64,000 nt of DNA from Argopecten irradians (Eukaryota; Mollusca; Bivalvia; Pectinida; Pectinidae), in NCBI RefSeq assembly GCF_041381155.1, contig NC_091138.1, positions 34,775,604-34,839,603 of the forward strand, read 5' to 3'. The notes beneath the pieces are model-generated. The model was given only the letters and a program-made list of their open reading frames with translations, did no database searches and was not told where the DNA came from. Of this stretch, positions 23,611-34,075 are shown in pieces. Every line of letters begins with the position of its first letter. Positions within the stretch are counted from its first letter, which is position 1. The position numbers and the translations under genes were made by a program.

Positions 23611-26600
23611 GTAATGCATTACTTATTAATAGTTGAATGTACTTCATAAATGATAAATAGAATGTTAATGTGATATTGTGAAAGTCACGTTTATGAAAAG
23701 TTGATTTGGCTTAAATTAAATGTCATCGATGAAATCATCAGTGAATTCCATGTTACATCCTGTGTATTTTCACCAACTACGTCTTTATTTCCAGTATGCG
23801 ATTATGCAATATGTTTGAATTGAAATGAAAAAGCTAATTAACCATTTTTGTTGCTACAAAAGAAATGTAGGTTAACGCTACTCTACCGTGATACATTACA
23901 AGTTTATTTTTAACATGATAGAATTTGATCCGTGATGCAATTTTCTAAAAATAAGTCTTAAGGTTTAATTTAGTAAAAATATATGTTCTGGCTAATCTAT
24001 TTTGTGATAAGGCATGCATATATTACTAATTGATAAAGGGTTTCGGCCTTTCGGGTATATAACTTACATTTTTTTTTTTGTTCTTTGTTAAACTACTACT
24101 TACTGTAATATAATTTTAACTATGTCATTGTCAACACATTTATTTTAATTGATATAGTTAACATTTAAGTATGATTAAACTTAATATTAATAGGAACTCA
24201 GAAACAACTCATTTACTATCCAGTAGTTTCAGTTTGGCATGTAGCCATCATTGTTTATTCACTCCATGGATGTATCAAATTTATCAAGCTCAACTTTTTA
24301 TATACATGTACACACATAGAGAATCTATACTTCAGTTGTACGTATGTAGCTTGGTAGTGTCTACCTGTTTATATCTCATTTGTATCTATAGATGTAATTG
24401 ATCCGACAGTTGTAAAGTGGATACTTTTTGTTCAACACACTTGTCAGGATATTTTCTTGTTTTCTTTGTTTAGTAATCCTTACTTTGACCCAATTTAACC
24501 CCAGGCTAGATATACATCTATGTGTATCAGTTTTATGTTAAACTTGAATCTGTTTATAAGATTTAGGTGTAAAATGGACTACCTTTATATAATGTAGGTA
24601 ATTGATACCACATATTTTCTACATAAAATACTTTCTCAGTATCTGTTTTCTCTACTGTACATATTTTTCATAAACTATGGTATTAAGAAAATACACAAAT
24701 CTCAGGATCAAATTTAATTACCATCTTATTACTGATATTTGAAAACCAATTGAAACAAAAATTTTCTAGCTAGCTGAAGTGCAAAGAGAGAAAGATGCAA
24801 TATTGTATTGTCAGTTGAAAAAAAATGCATGTAATAAAAAGTTACAGATAATGATATTAAACTAGGACAGCTTTGTACTTCCCGAATAAAGATATATTAT
24901 CAATTAAACATTTTTGACATTCTCTGTATATATAAAGACAGGATATAATTTTAGAAAATCGTAATGTACATGTATGTACCTTGATTTCCTATGACACATA
25001 CATCTTAAATTAATATACATAATTGATTTACTGATTAAATCATACAACTATTTTATGTACCCCACTACCTATCACACTCATTTAGTATTTTATTGAAGAT
25101 AAACTTTTATGGAAGAAGTTAGCTATCTTTCAAATATATATATTATACTGTACCTGCATTTATTTGTATTCACTTGTTGAACCTACTGCTTCCATTGTTT
25201 TCAATGATGAAAAAATGAGTATATTGAATTATTATATTAATATTAAAATTAAACACTCTAATACTTCAAGTGATATATTAATGATTTCTTATTGGCTTGA
25301 ATACGGTATATGGTAATTATGTAGTATATGTACTTTAATTGTTTACTCAATTTAGTTGTATACATATCATGATACTTAGCTTGTGTATTAAGTTTTTGTA
25401 GATGCAGGTTTTTGATGTCTTTGGCTATCAAATGCAGGCATAATTATTGATTTTAGATGGGACTCCTGAATTTCAAACCTTTTAGAAGTACAAAGGACAG
25501 GAGTATTTAAAACCCTGTGTACAAAGTAACCCCCCTGATTTGTTTACTGTTTTGTGATATCAATTTCCTACCATATTGTACTTTGTTTTTAACAATAAAC
25601 GATTGGGGACTGTGTCTTGTTTTGTTTATGTTATTTGTTTTAATTATTATCATTGATTTTTAATTCAGGCATTGCCTGGTTACATATTGGGGTACAAGCA
25701 AATATTCAATCAATATACTGTTTTCGATCCAATAAGTGCCCCCATCCCTATAAGCACCCTTTCCCCTGTTTAGGCCTTGAATTAAATTCAGACATGAAAT
25801 ATTAAAGTGTGGATTTCATTATTGATTTCTTTTTCAAAATGATTAATTGCTTACCTACTTTGTGCTATGATTTTATGAATGACTACTCCAAAATTTTGTT
25901 CTACTAATTGCCCTCTTATTTATTTCAATTTTTTCAAGCACCCTTGGGTGCTTATTGGGTCGAATATGTAGATGTTCAAAATACAATATCATAAATTGAC
26001 CCATTTAAAGTGGAGTGAACACACTTGTTACATAACCATGCAGTGTATATAGCATATGTGTCTTTGATTATCTGTTACCTGTGTGGTATTCATATTTCGG
26101 TCACCTTGACGCTTTGTTAAATTATCAAATGTCAAAGCTTACTTTAATTTCTTCAGATGTGACAGATGCAAACCCTAACCCTGTGTCAGACACAGATGCT
26201 AGGTATGGAACTGGTTATGGAGGAATATCCTCAAAGGAAAAATTCAGAACGTAAGTCTATTATATCATTTACCATCCTTGTGATCTGGTGGTTTTTTTTC
26301 TAACATTAGTTCAACTTCGCTAGCCAAGGGTATTTAGTCTGATTCTCTTCCAACTACTCTTGGCACATCTCACTTCAGAATAGGTGTTTTTGCTTTTAAA
26401 TTCTGATTAGATGCGGCTAGGTTTAGGCGACCAATGAAAACGCGGCTTTGATATGTCAACAAAACTGAACTGAAGCGATAGTATAGTGACCTACATTTGT
26501 ATATTCAGGCATCAGGCATGTCATGCCTGTCAACAGCAACTCCTAGCAACGTTATATTACTGTCTATTTAATCAATTAGATGTTTTAGACCAGCTAAATA

Positions 26601-29600
26601 AACATCTTGGAGACGTTGCTCTCCAAACAGATTGGAAAGTATGTGCATGGTTTATGTTTCACAAAGTAAACAATTCAAAGATATACTGTGATCTTGTAAC
26701 AAAATTGGACACTGCGGAACTTAAGCATGAAACACAAAACTAGTGTCCGAACTTCCTAATAAACAATTTAAATGACTCACGCACATATTAATCTTTGGTA
26801 TTTTGAATCTTTTGCAAACAACATGAGTGTTTTATAGGGTGCTGCCATTTTTTTCAACCATACAACAATGATACAAGCTTTTTAATTGGTTGCTTATTAC
26901 GTTAATGGAAGGGGCGCAACTGCGGTGTTCCAGCAGTTGGCGCAGTGCGGGAACACCAGTTCTGAAGTGAAAGTAAAGTGAAGCCAAGGGTAGTAGGAAG
27001 AGAATCGGACTAAATACCCTTGGCTAGCGAATTTGACATTAGTTGTATTTAAATAATTGATTAATCATAATCACAGTGAAATATTTCTGGCAAAAGTATT
27101 AATGTCTTCCAAAGGATCGAAAAAAGCAATGATTAAAGGAACACATTAATATTATGATACATCACAAGCTTAAACTCAGTATATGTTCACTTTAAAATTC
27201 ATTATCACTTATTTATAAAATGATCAAACATTTATAATTTAATCTATTTATTTATTTATTCTATGTTTCAATGGTAGGCCTGTCGCTAGAACGACCATAT
27301 TAACAGAGGCAGAACTCAATAGTCCTTACTACAAAATGGACCACGCTAGACGTGGAAAAGCTGTCATCATCAATAACAAGGAATTCAGAGGCAACATGGG
27401 ACTTGGCGACAGGAAGGGGACAGATGTGGATGCATCAGTCATGTACCAAAGACTCCAAGAACTTGACTTCGATGTGACACTCGAACACAATTTAACAGCT
27501 AAAAAGATGCAAGATATTTTAACTAATTGTAAGTTGGGGTTAGTTGTTATCATGGCCTAAGTGTTTATTGGTTTGTTTATAAAATTCTATTAATAGCTAA
27601 GGTCATTTGAGGATGTGCCAAGTTTAGGTGTTTATAATTACCTAGGAAAAGGTGATTGAACTTAGTTTACCTTCTATGTATCCAGCTTGTAGGAAGAGAT
27701 AAAGTAAGAAAAAATTCTAAACTATTGCTGTGGCTGATGATAACCCAATACTAATTGAACATTTAAAATCTCAATATGTTTTCCATAGATGTATGTACAT
27801 AAAGTACCTGGTAATTAGAAAACATATGTATCTTGATATTTTGTCACAGATGTGTGTACATAAGTACCTGGTAATTAGAATATTTTGATATTCTATCACA
27901 GATGTGTGTATATATATAAATAAGTACCTGGTAATTAGAATATTTTGATATTCTATCACAGATGTGTGTATATATATAAATAAGTACCTGGTAATTAGAA
28001 TATTTTGATATTCTATCACAGATGTGTGTATATATATAAATAAGTACCTGGTAATTCTTGCTAAAGGGTTTAAGAGATATCTTGTACAGAAGTTTCTGTT
28101 TCAAAATAAATCAGCTTGACTATTGACTTTGACACCTATAGATGTCATAATCTCATAATGTGAAGAATGCAATGATGTGTTGCTATGGTGTAAATATTCA
28201 GGTGTTCATAAGATACCAGAAGGTTTGTACAATGGTGATCCTATATACACTACCCTCCAAAAGCTCTGTTACACATGCAGTTGTACATATAGTACATAAA
28301 TACGTAAACCTTTTTAATACAGGCATCAGTATATATTATTTATCAACTTATTTACGTTCTCAAACCCATTAATTGTTTTTCGGGAGTTTTCTTGAGATAA
28401 ATTGCTAGCAAATTTTAACATACCAGGTATGTAACAGAACTTTTGAAGGACAGTTTATATTTTATATACCCCCAGTAGAGGATCTTACACAAGTTACATA
28501 TCAAATTATTAAACAAGTTTAATAATATATTTAAAAACCACAAGTGTAAGATTCTAGTTATCATACAACTAGTATTTATGGAAATATAGACAAAACTTTC
28601 AATTTTGTTTCTGTATAAGAGTGGCTGAAACAGGTTTGCATTTGATATTTCTATCTACTGAAACAATAATACGAAGTCATGTTTTGATTATGAGGGCATT
28701 ATTACCTGTAATGTCACAATAGTGTTACTATGTGTGTCTTAGATATTTATGACATGGTCGTATGACGTGGCTGAACATGCCAGTTGCATGAGAAATACAC
28801 TTCCAACCCTAACGGAATGTATGGATTACAACACAGATCATTTAGAACTAATTAAACCATGATTTAAATTGTTGATTGTAAATATTTTATTTTACCAGTG
28901 TCATTAGAAGATCACAATGACTGCGACTGTCTGTTTGTGGTCGTTCTGAGTCATGGTGAGGATGGAGTGGTGTTCGGGACCGAGGGGTCAGTCGAGGTCA
29001 AAAAATTGTTTGAACCTTTCAAGGGAAACAAATGCCCTAGTCTGGCAGGCAAGCCAAAAATATTTGCTATACAGGTGAGTTATTTGTGATATGTAAATCT
29101 GATCAGGAGATATATGAATAAGGTTATTGATTTTACTGCTAATCTATAAAAAAAATTGTCAATTCATATACGTGTTCATATATCATAAACTTTTGAAATT
29201 GCAAATGAAATCAACTTCATATTCATTAATTAATTTAGCAGATGTTGTTGTCAAATGAGTAAATGCACTTATGGTGGTTCTGTTGTATCCATTTGTGTGA
29301 ATGTATATGTAGCAGGGTGCAGGATTTACAATAAATTTAATACCTGCCTCTGCCAGGGATCGAACTCGGGACCTCTGGATTACTAGTCTGACGCTCAACC
29401 GATCGAGCTAAAGAGAAGTTCTCTCTAGCCGAGCGATATATTGCGGCTAGTATTGACCAGGTTACATATATACAAGAATACTTATGGTAGAATGGTTTGT
29501 ATTATTGGAAGATAGCTTGTTCAGATTACAAAATTTTAGTGATAATCAACTTACCTTAACCTCAGACTTTACAGGAGAAAGACTGATGATTGATTGAATA

Positions 29601-32600
29601 CTTGTGATTCATCTTTTTAGGCGTGTAGAGGTTCCCAGTTTGATGATGGTGAGAATCTAACAGTCACTGATGCAGAAGGAGTGATGGAAGTTGACCGTCC
29701 TGTTAGAACACAGTCCATCCCTGCTGAGGCCGATTTCCTTGTAGCCTACTCTGTTGTTCCTGGTAAGTTTGGTATTCAGTCTGTTTTTTGTGTTCAGTCT
29801 AGTGGTCATTGCTGTGTGCATTCAGTCCATTTTTTGTGTTCAGTTTGGTGTTTAATCTGTAGTTTGTGTTCAGTCTAGTCGTCAGTGCTGTGTGAATTCA
29901 GTCTGTTGTTTATGTTCAGTTTAGTGTTCAATCTGTTGTTTATGTTCAGTCTAGTGGTCAGTGCTGTGTGAATTCAGTCTATAGTTTGTGTTCAATGTGG
30001 TGTTTCAGTTTGTTGTTTGTGTTCAGTCTATATTTCAGTCTTTATTTGTAGTCAATAGTTTTAAGTCTTGTAGTCAATCTGTTGTTTGTGGTCAGTCTGT
30101 TTGTCTATCTGACGATCAATCTGTTGTTTGTGGTCAGTTTATTGGTCTGTCTGGTTGTCAGTCAGTTTAGTGGTCTGTCTTGTGGTCAATCAGTTTAGTG
30201 GATATGTTGTTTGTGGTCAGTTTAGTGGTCTGTTTTTGTGTGGTCAGTCTGTTTGTGGTCAGTAGTGGTCTGTCTTGTGTTCAGTCAGTTTAGTGGATCT
30301 GTTGTTTGTGGTCAGTTTAGTGGTCTGTCTTGTGGTCAGTCTGTTGTTTGTGGTCAGTTAAGTGGTCTATCTGGTTGTCAGTCAGTTTAGTGGTCTATCT
30401 GGTTGTCAGTCAGTTAAGTGGTCTATCTGGTTGTCAGTCAGTTAAGTGGTCTATCTGGTTGTCAGTCAGTTAAGTGGTCTATCTGGTTGTCAGTCAGTTT
30501 AGTGGTCTATCTGGTTGTCAGTCAGTTTAAGTGGTCTATCTGGTTGTCAGTCAGTTTAGTGGTCTGTCTGGTTGTCAGTCAATTTTGTGGATCTGTTGTT
30601 TGTGTTCAGTTAAGTGGTCTGTCTGGTGGTCAGTCTGTTGTTTGTGGTCAGTTAAGTGGTCTATCTAGTTGTCAGTCAGTTTAGTGGTCTGTCTGGTTGT
30701 CAGTCAGTTTAGTGGTCTGTCTGGTTGTCAGTCAGTTTAGTGGTCTGTCTTGTGGTCAGTCAGTTTAGTGGAACTGTTGTTTTTGATTAGTTTAGTTGTC
30801 AGTCTTGTGGTCAGTCAGTTTAATGGTCTGTCTGATTGTCAGTCAGTTAAGTGGTCAGTCTTGTGGTCAGTCAGTTTAGTGGATCTGTTGTTTGTGGTTA
30901 GTTTAGATGTCAATCTGATTAAAATACAGATCCTTATTATCACTACGTTTGATATGAGGATCTGAGAACATCCCATTAGGGGTCACGTCAGGATGACCTT
31001 TGGAAATGGCCAATCAAATTTGCACTGCCAGAATCTTGACTGGGGACGAACTAGTTCGAAAAAACTGTCCGAATAATTTTCGTGTGCGTAGTCATCTCGC
31101 CCAAAGGGCACTACACTTCTAAATGTATATGCTTACTGGGACGAAATGGCGTTAACAATTCACGTAGAAATGTGTAGAAAATGTATTTGATCTGGAATAC
31201 ACGTGATAAAAGGTCATCCGAACGTGACCCCATATCGGGTATTGTCAGATCCTATGTTGAACGGAGTGGTTATAAGGATCTGTATTTTAATCAGATTGTT
31301 TAGATGTCTGTCTGGTTGTCAGTCAGTTAAGTGGTAAGTCTTGTGGTCAGTCAGTTTAGTGGTCTGTCTTGTGGTCAGTCAGTTTAGTGGATCTGTTGTT
31401 TGTGGTTAGTTTAGATGTCTGTCTGGTTGTCAGTCAGTTAAGTGGTCTATCTGGTTGTCAGTCAGTTAAGTGGTCTATCTGGTTGTCAGTCAGTTTAGGG
31501 GTCTGTCTGGTTGTCAGTCAGTTAAGTGGTCTATCTGGTTGTCAGTCAGTTAAGTGGTCTATATCTGGTTGTCAGTCAGTTTAGGGGTCTGTCTGGTTGT
31601 CAGTCAGTTAAGTGGTCAGTCTTGTGGTCAGTCAGTTAAGTGGTCTGTCTTGTGGTCAGTCAGTTTAGTGGATCTGTTAATTAATGTTGTTTGTGGTTAG
31701 TTTAGTGGTCTGACTGGTGGTCAGCCTGTTGGTCTGCCTTGTGGTCAGTCTGTTGTTTGTATAAGTCTTGTGTGTGTGTTCTGTCTAGTTAATTATTTCC
31801 AGGAAGTCTGGTGGTCAATCTGTTGTTAATCTAGGTCAGAATTTGGTACCCAGTAATAATTTGTCAGTTTGTGGATTCTAATTTCTCTCCTAACATGTTT
31901 TTGTGATCGCTTTTGTTGATTTAAAAAGGAACATGATTGAGATTCAGTTGGTTGATTCATGCATTTAACAAAGATTGAACTTTTTAGGTCACCTGAGACG
32001 AAGTCTCAAGTGACCTATTCTAATCACCTTTTGTCCGTCGTCGTGCGTCGTCCGTCGTATGTCCGTAAACAATTTACATTTTCGACTTCTTCTCCAAAAC
32101 TGCTGAAGCAATTTCAATGAAATTTTGCACAAACCTTCTAAGGCATAAGGCCAATCAAAATTGTGAATTATATGGTCCCCACCCCCCAGGGGACTGTGGG
32201 AGGGGCCAAAAGGGGTAAAATTGAGTAAAATTTCAAAAATCTTCTTCTCTCCACTCACAGATGTGGTAGAATCAAATACTCTTCATAGATAGAAAGGTCT
32301 TAAGGTCCTTTTACAAAAATTGTGAATTATATGACCCTGGGGTCTCTAGTTTCCCCCTGGGGAGGGGGTTAAGTTTACTATACTTTATATTGAGAAAACA
32401 CATTTTTTGCGCATTATTTGGTCATTTGTAATAGGAAATGAGTCAAATGTTGTCAGAATTATCAGTATGAGATGGCCATTTAATCCTACTAACAAATTTT
32501 CTATGACTGACCTCCAGGGGCCTTAGGGGCGGGGTCAAAAGGGATCAAATAGGCTAAAACTTCAAAAATCTTCTTCTGAAATTCTGGAAATGGTAGAATC

Positions 32601-34075
32601 AAATACTTTTCATAAATAGAAAGGTCTTAAGGTCCTTTACAAAAATTGTGAATTATATGACCCTGGGGTCTCACGTTTTCCCCTGGGGAGGGAGTCAAGT
32701 TTACTATAGTTTATATAGGGAAAACACATTTATGAGCATTTTTTGCTCAATTTTCATTGGAAACGAGTCAAACTTGGTTAGAATTATTAGCCTGAGATAG
32801 CATTTTAATATCATATCCACATTGATTCTGGCCGATCCCCTGGGGGCAGAGGGGCGGGGCTAAAAATGGGTCAAATAGGCTAAAACTTCAAAAATCTTCT
32901 TCTGAAATTCTGGAAATGGTAGAAACAAATACTTTTCATAAATAAAAAGGTCTTAAGGTCCTTTACAAAAATTGTGAATTATTATGACCCTGGGGTCTCA
33001 CATTTCCCCCTGGGGAGGGGGTCAAGTTAACTATAGTTTATATAGGGGAAAACACATTTATGAACATTTTTTGCTCAATTTTCATTGGAAACGAGTCAAA
33101 CTTGGTTAGAATTATTAGCCTGAGATAACATTTTGAATATTATATCCACATTGGTCCTGGCCGACCCCCTGGGGCAGAGGGGCGGGGCTAAAAAAAAAGG
33201 GTTAAATAGGCTAAAACTTCAAAAATCTTCTAAAATTCTGGATATAGTAGAATCAAATAATTATAGATGGAAAGGTCTTCAGGGATTTTTATAAAAACTG
33301 TGAATTATATGACCTTGGGGTCTCACGTTACCCCCTGGGGGAGGGGTCAAGTTTACTTTAGTTTATATAGGAGAAAAACATATTTGTGAACATTTATTTG
33401 CCCAATTTTCGTAGGAATTAGTCAACACTTGATTGGAAATTATTAGCCTAAGATATAGCATTTTAACATCCATATCTGTCCTTGATGATCCCCTGGGGGA
33501 CCAGAGGGGCAGGACCAAATTTAACAGGGTCAAATTGATTAAAATTTAAAAAAAAAATACCTCTAAGTTCACAGGTTTGATGTAAGCAAAATATACTCTT
33601 CATAGTCTAAAAAGGTCAAATTTATAAAATCACTGACCAACTTCAAGACCCAGCATATAGAGTTTATATGTCTTTAAATTGTTTCATTATTTGTTTCATT
33701 ATATATTCTAACTCAGGTGACCATTAAGGCCCATGGGCCTCTTGTTTAATGGTATTTATTCAGTAAAATTTTTGTTTGACAGGATATTATTCATGGCGGA
33801 ACTCAACCAACGGATCATGGTTTATTCAAGCTTTATCAAGTGCCTTGGAGGATAAGAAGTTACAAGACCTAGATTTCTTACGTCTGCTCACCGTAGTTAA
33901 CCGCAAAGTTGCCTACCAATTCCAGTCACAGACATCCGACCCTCGTATGGCATTTAAAAAAACAAATTCCTTGTATAACCTCAATGCTTACCAAGGAGAT
34001 ATATTTTACTCCCAAGTAACTCTCTGTTTAAGTTTAGTTTTAAATGAATTGAGCAGGAAAACGGCTCTGCTCTAA
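23583..34075 (+). CDS. CASP3: Executioner caspase (caspase-3/7-like), six exons, with a late one-base frameshift
   Basis: Cysteine protease of apoptosis that cleaves after Asp. Exons: 23583-23610, 26157-26250, 27278-27528, 28899-29074, 29621-29762 and 33783-34075, with consistent phases (1,2,1,0,1). A short prodomain (about 55 residues, no CARD or DED) is typical of executioners. Then come YYKMDHARRGKAVIINN, the catalytic His143 in SHGEDG, and the catalytic Cys185 in QACRG, split across exons 4/5. VMEVD (about residue 208) is a likely large/small subunit cleavage site. YYSWRN and GSWFIQAL follow in the small subunit. As read the protein is 327 residues, but its last 37 are not caspase-like: a run of seven A at 33956-33962 shifts the frame. 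In the +1 frame the usual ending (QIPCITSMLTKE, then IYFTPK and a stop at 34017-34019) is present, giving 308 residues. Introns are full of mobile elements. The next gene, 4.5 kb downstream, encodes a Death-domain protein. Confidence 0.93.
25714..25970. mobile_element. MITE with TTATTGGGTCGAA-type inverted ends
   Basis: The left end has TTCGATCCAATAAGTGCCCC and the right end GGGTGCTTATTGGGTCGAA, inverted to each other. Style and motifs (GTGCCCC, TATAAGCACCC) resemble the element at 21448. It lies in caspase intron 1. Confidence 0.6.
26157..26250 (+). CDS. CASP3: Caspase exon 2 (prodomain)
   Basis: 94 nt, acceptor CTTCAG, donor GTAAGT, phase 1 to 2. It encodes DVTDANPNPVSDTDARYGTG and then GGISSKEKFR, a low-complexity executioner-type prodomain. 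Confidence 0.85.
26312..27035. mobile_element. MULE-like nonautonomous element with 9-bp target duplication
   Basis: Direct repeats ACATTAGTT at 26303-26311 and 27036-27044 flank an element starting CAACTTCGCTAGCCAAGG and ending in its inverse (CCTTGGCTAGCGAATTTG). The inverted ends extend about 50 bp (TATTTAGTCTGATTCTCTTC). A 9-bp target duplication with long inverted ends is characteristic of Mutator-like elements. The only internal open frame (26486-26743, 85 aa, HQACHACQQQLLATLYYC near the start) is not recognised as a transposase. It is inserted in caspase intron 2. Confidence 0.75.
27278..27528 (+). CDS. CASP3: Caspase exon 3 (large subunit, N-terminal half)
   Basis: 251 nt, acceptor TGGTAG, donor GTAAGT, phase 2 to 1. 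It encodes the first strands and helices of the p20 subunit, including YYKMDHARRGKAVIINN, the S1 Arg region, and RKGTDVDASVMYQRLQELDF. Confidence 0.93.
27785..28060. repeat. 60-bp tandem repeat in caspase intron 3
   Basis: About 4.5 copies of a unit containing GTACCTGGTAATTAGAATAT and CTATCACAGATGTGTGTATA. Two consecutive units (27901-27960, 27961-28020) are identical. The period is divisible by three, which creates repetitive minus-strand open frames without coding meaning. Confidence 0.92.
28899..29074 (+). CDS. CASP3: Caspase exon 4 (catalytic His)
   Basis: 176 nt, acceptor TTACCAG, donor GTGAGT, phase 1 to 0. It contains CLFVVVLSHGEDG with the catalytic His, then LAGKPKIFAIQ leading to the active-site Cys in the next exon. 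Confidence 0.95.
29341..29415 (-). mobile_element. tRNA-derived SINE head
   Basis: The minus strand reads TAGCTCGATCGGTTGAGCGT (box A) and GAGTTCGATCCCTGG (box B) with tRNA-like spacing. The acceptor arms do not pair, so this is a SINE rather than a tRNA gene. It is in caspase intron 4. Confidence 0.7.
29621..29762 (+). CDS. CASP3: Caspase exon 5 (catalytic Cys and interdomain linker)
   Basis: 142 nt, acceptor TTTTTAG, donor GTAAGT, phase 0 to 1. It begins ACRGSQFDDG, completing QACRG, and continues through the linker GVMEVDRPVRTQSIP into FLVAYSVVPG of the small subunit. Confidence 0.95.
29770..31790. repeat. 28-bp minisatellite in caspase intron 5
   Basis: Units of the form GTCTATCTGGTTGTCAGTCA + GTTAAGTG have a 28-bp period in the best part (30370-30560). 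More degenerate GTTCAGTCT/GTTGTTTGTG versions lie at the left. The array is interrupted by a mobile element at 30911-31298. Open frames within it (for example 30418, 31369) are periodicity artefacts. Confidence 0.9.
30911..31298. mobile_element. MULE-like MITE, 388 bp, perfect 9-bp target duplication
   Basis: TTTAGATGT stands on both sides (30902-30910, 31299-31307). The ends CAATCTGATTAAAATACAGA... and ...TCTGTATTTTAATCAGATTG are perfect inverted copies for 27 bp; similarity then continues imperfectly to about 95 bp (GGGGTCACGT, GGATGACCTTT). No coding capacity is seen. Intact copies of the empty site (GTTTAGATGTCTG) exist elsewhere in the same minisatellite, confirming the insertion model. 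Confidence 0.9.
31981..33746 (+). mobile_element. Helentron/pearl-like nonautonomous element, copy 1
   Basis: The 5' end is TTTTTAGGTCACCTGAGACG with an immediate hairpin (GAGACGAAGTCTC inside GGTCACC..GGTGACC-like arms), then a CCGTCGTCGTGCGTCGTCCG tract. The interior has about four roughly 325-bp tandem units marked by CCCCCTGGGGAGGGGG. The 3' end is CAGGTGACC, the palindrome AGGCCCATGGGCCT, then CTTGTT. A 3' hairpin near the end plus internal tandem units fits the Helentron/pearl class; no protein is encoded. It lies in caspase intron 5, ending 36 bp before exon 6. Confidence 0.8.
33783..34075 (+). CDS. CASP3: Caspase exon 6 (small subunit C-terminus; frameshift at 33956-33962)
   Basis: Acceptor TTGACAG, phase 1. 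It encodes GYYSWRNSTNGSWFIQALSS and LDFLRLLTVVNRKVAYQF. After FKK (residue 290) the frame as read gives a non-family tail ending at 34075. One frame over lies the conserved caspase ending with a stop at 34017-34019. Either a sequencing/assembly error or a real allele would explain it. Confidence 0.92.

Larger units (their letters stand above)
22384..24998 (+). repeat. Segmental duplication, copy A (caspase 5' region)
   Basis: This stretch aligns, in order and orientation, with about 60440-63655. Shared landmarks are CTTTAAGAAAGGATATCAGA, CACAATGCATTCCGGAATAT, exon 1 of the caspase, and much of intron 1 (for example AGTTTCAGTTTGGCATGTAG). Copy A leads into the complete caspase gene. Confidence 0.9.

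Noticed and set aside
27329-27553. 74-codon minus-strand open frame
   Set aside because: Antisense shadow of caspase exon 3.
27771-28104. Overlapping minus-strand open frames with ITRYLFIYIHTSVIEYQ repeats
   Set aside because: By-product of the 60-bp tandem repeat inside caspase intron 3.
30418-31584. Open frames with SLVVYLVVSQ-type repeats
   Set aside because: Frames of the 28-bp minisatellite in caspase intron 5; not coding.
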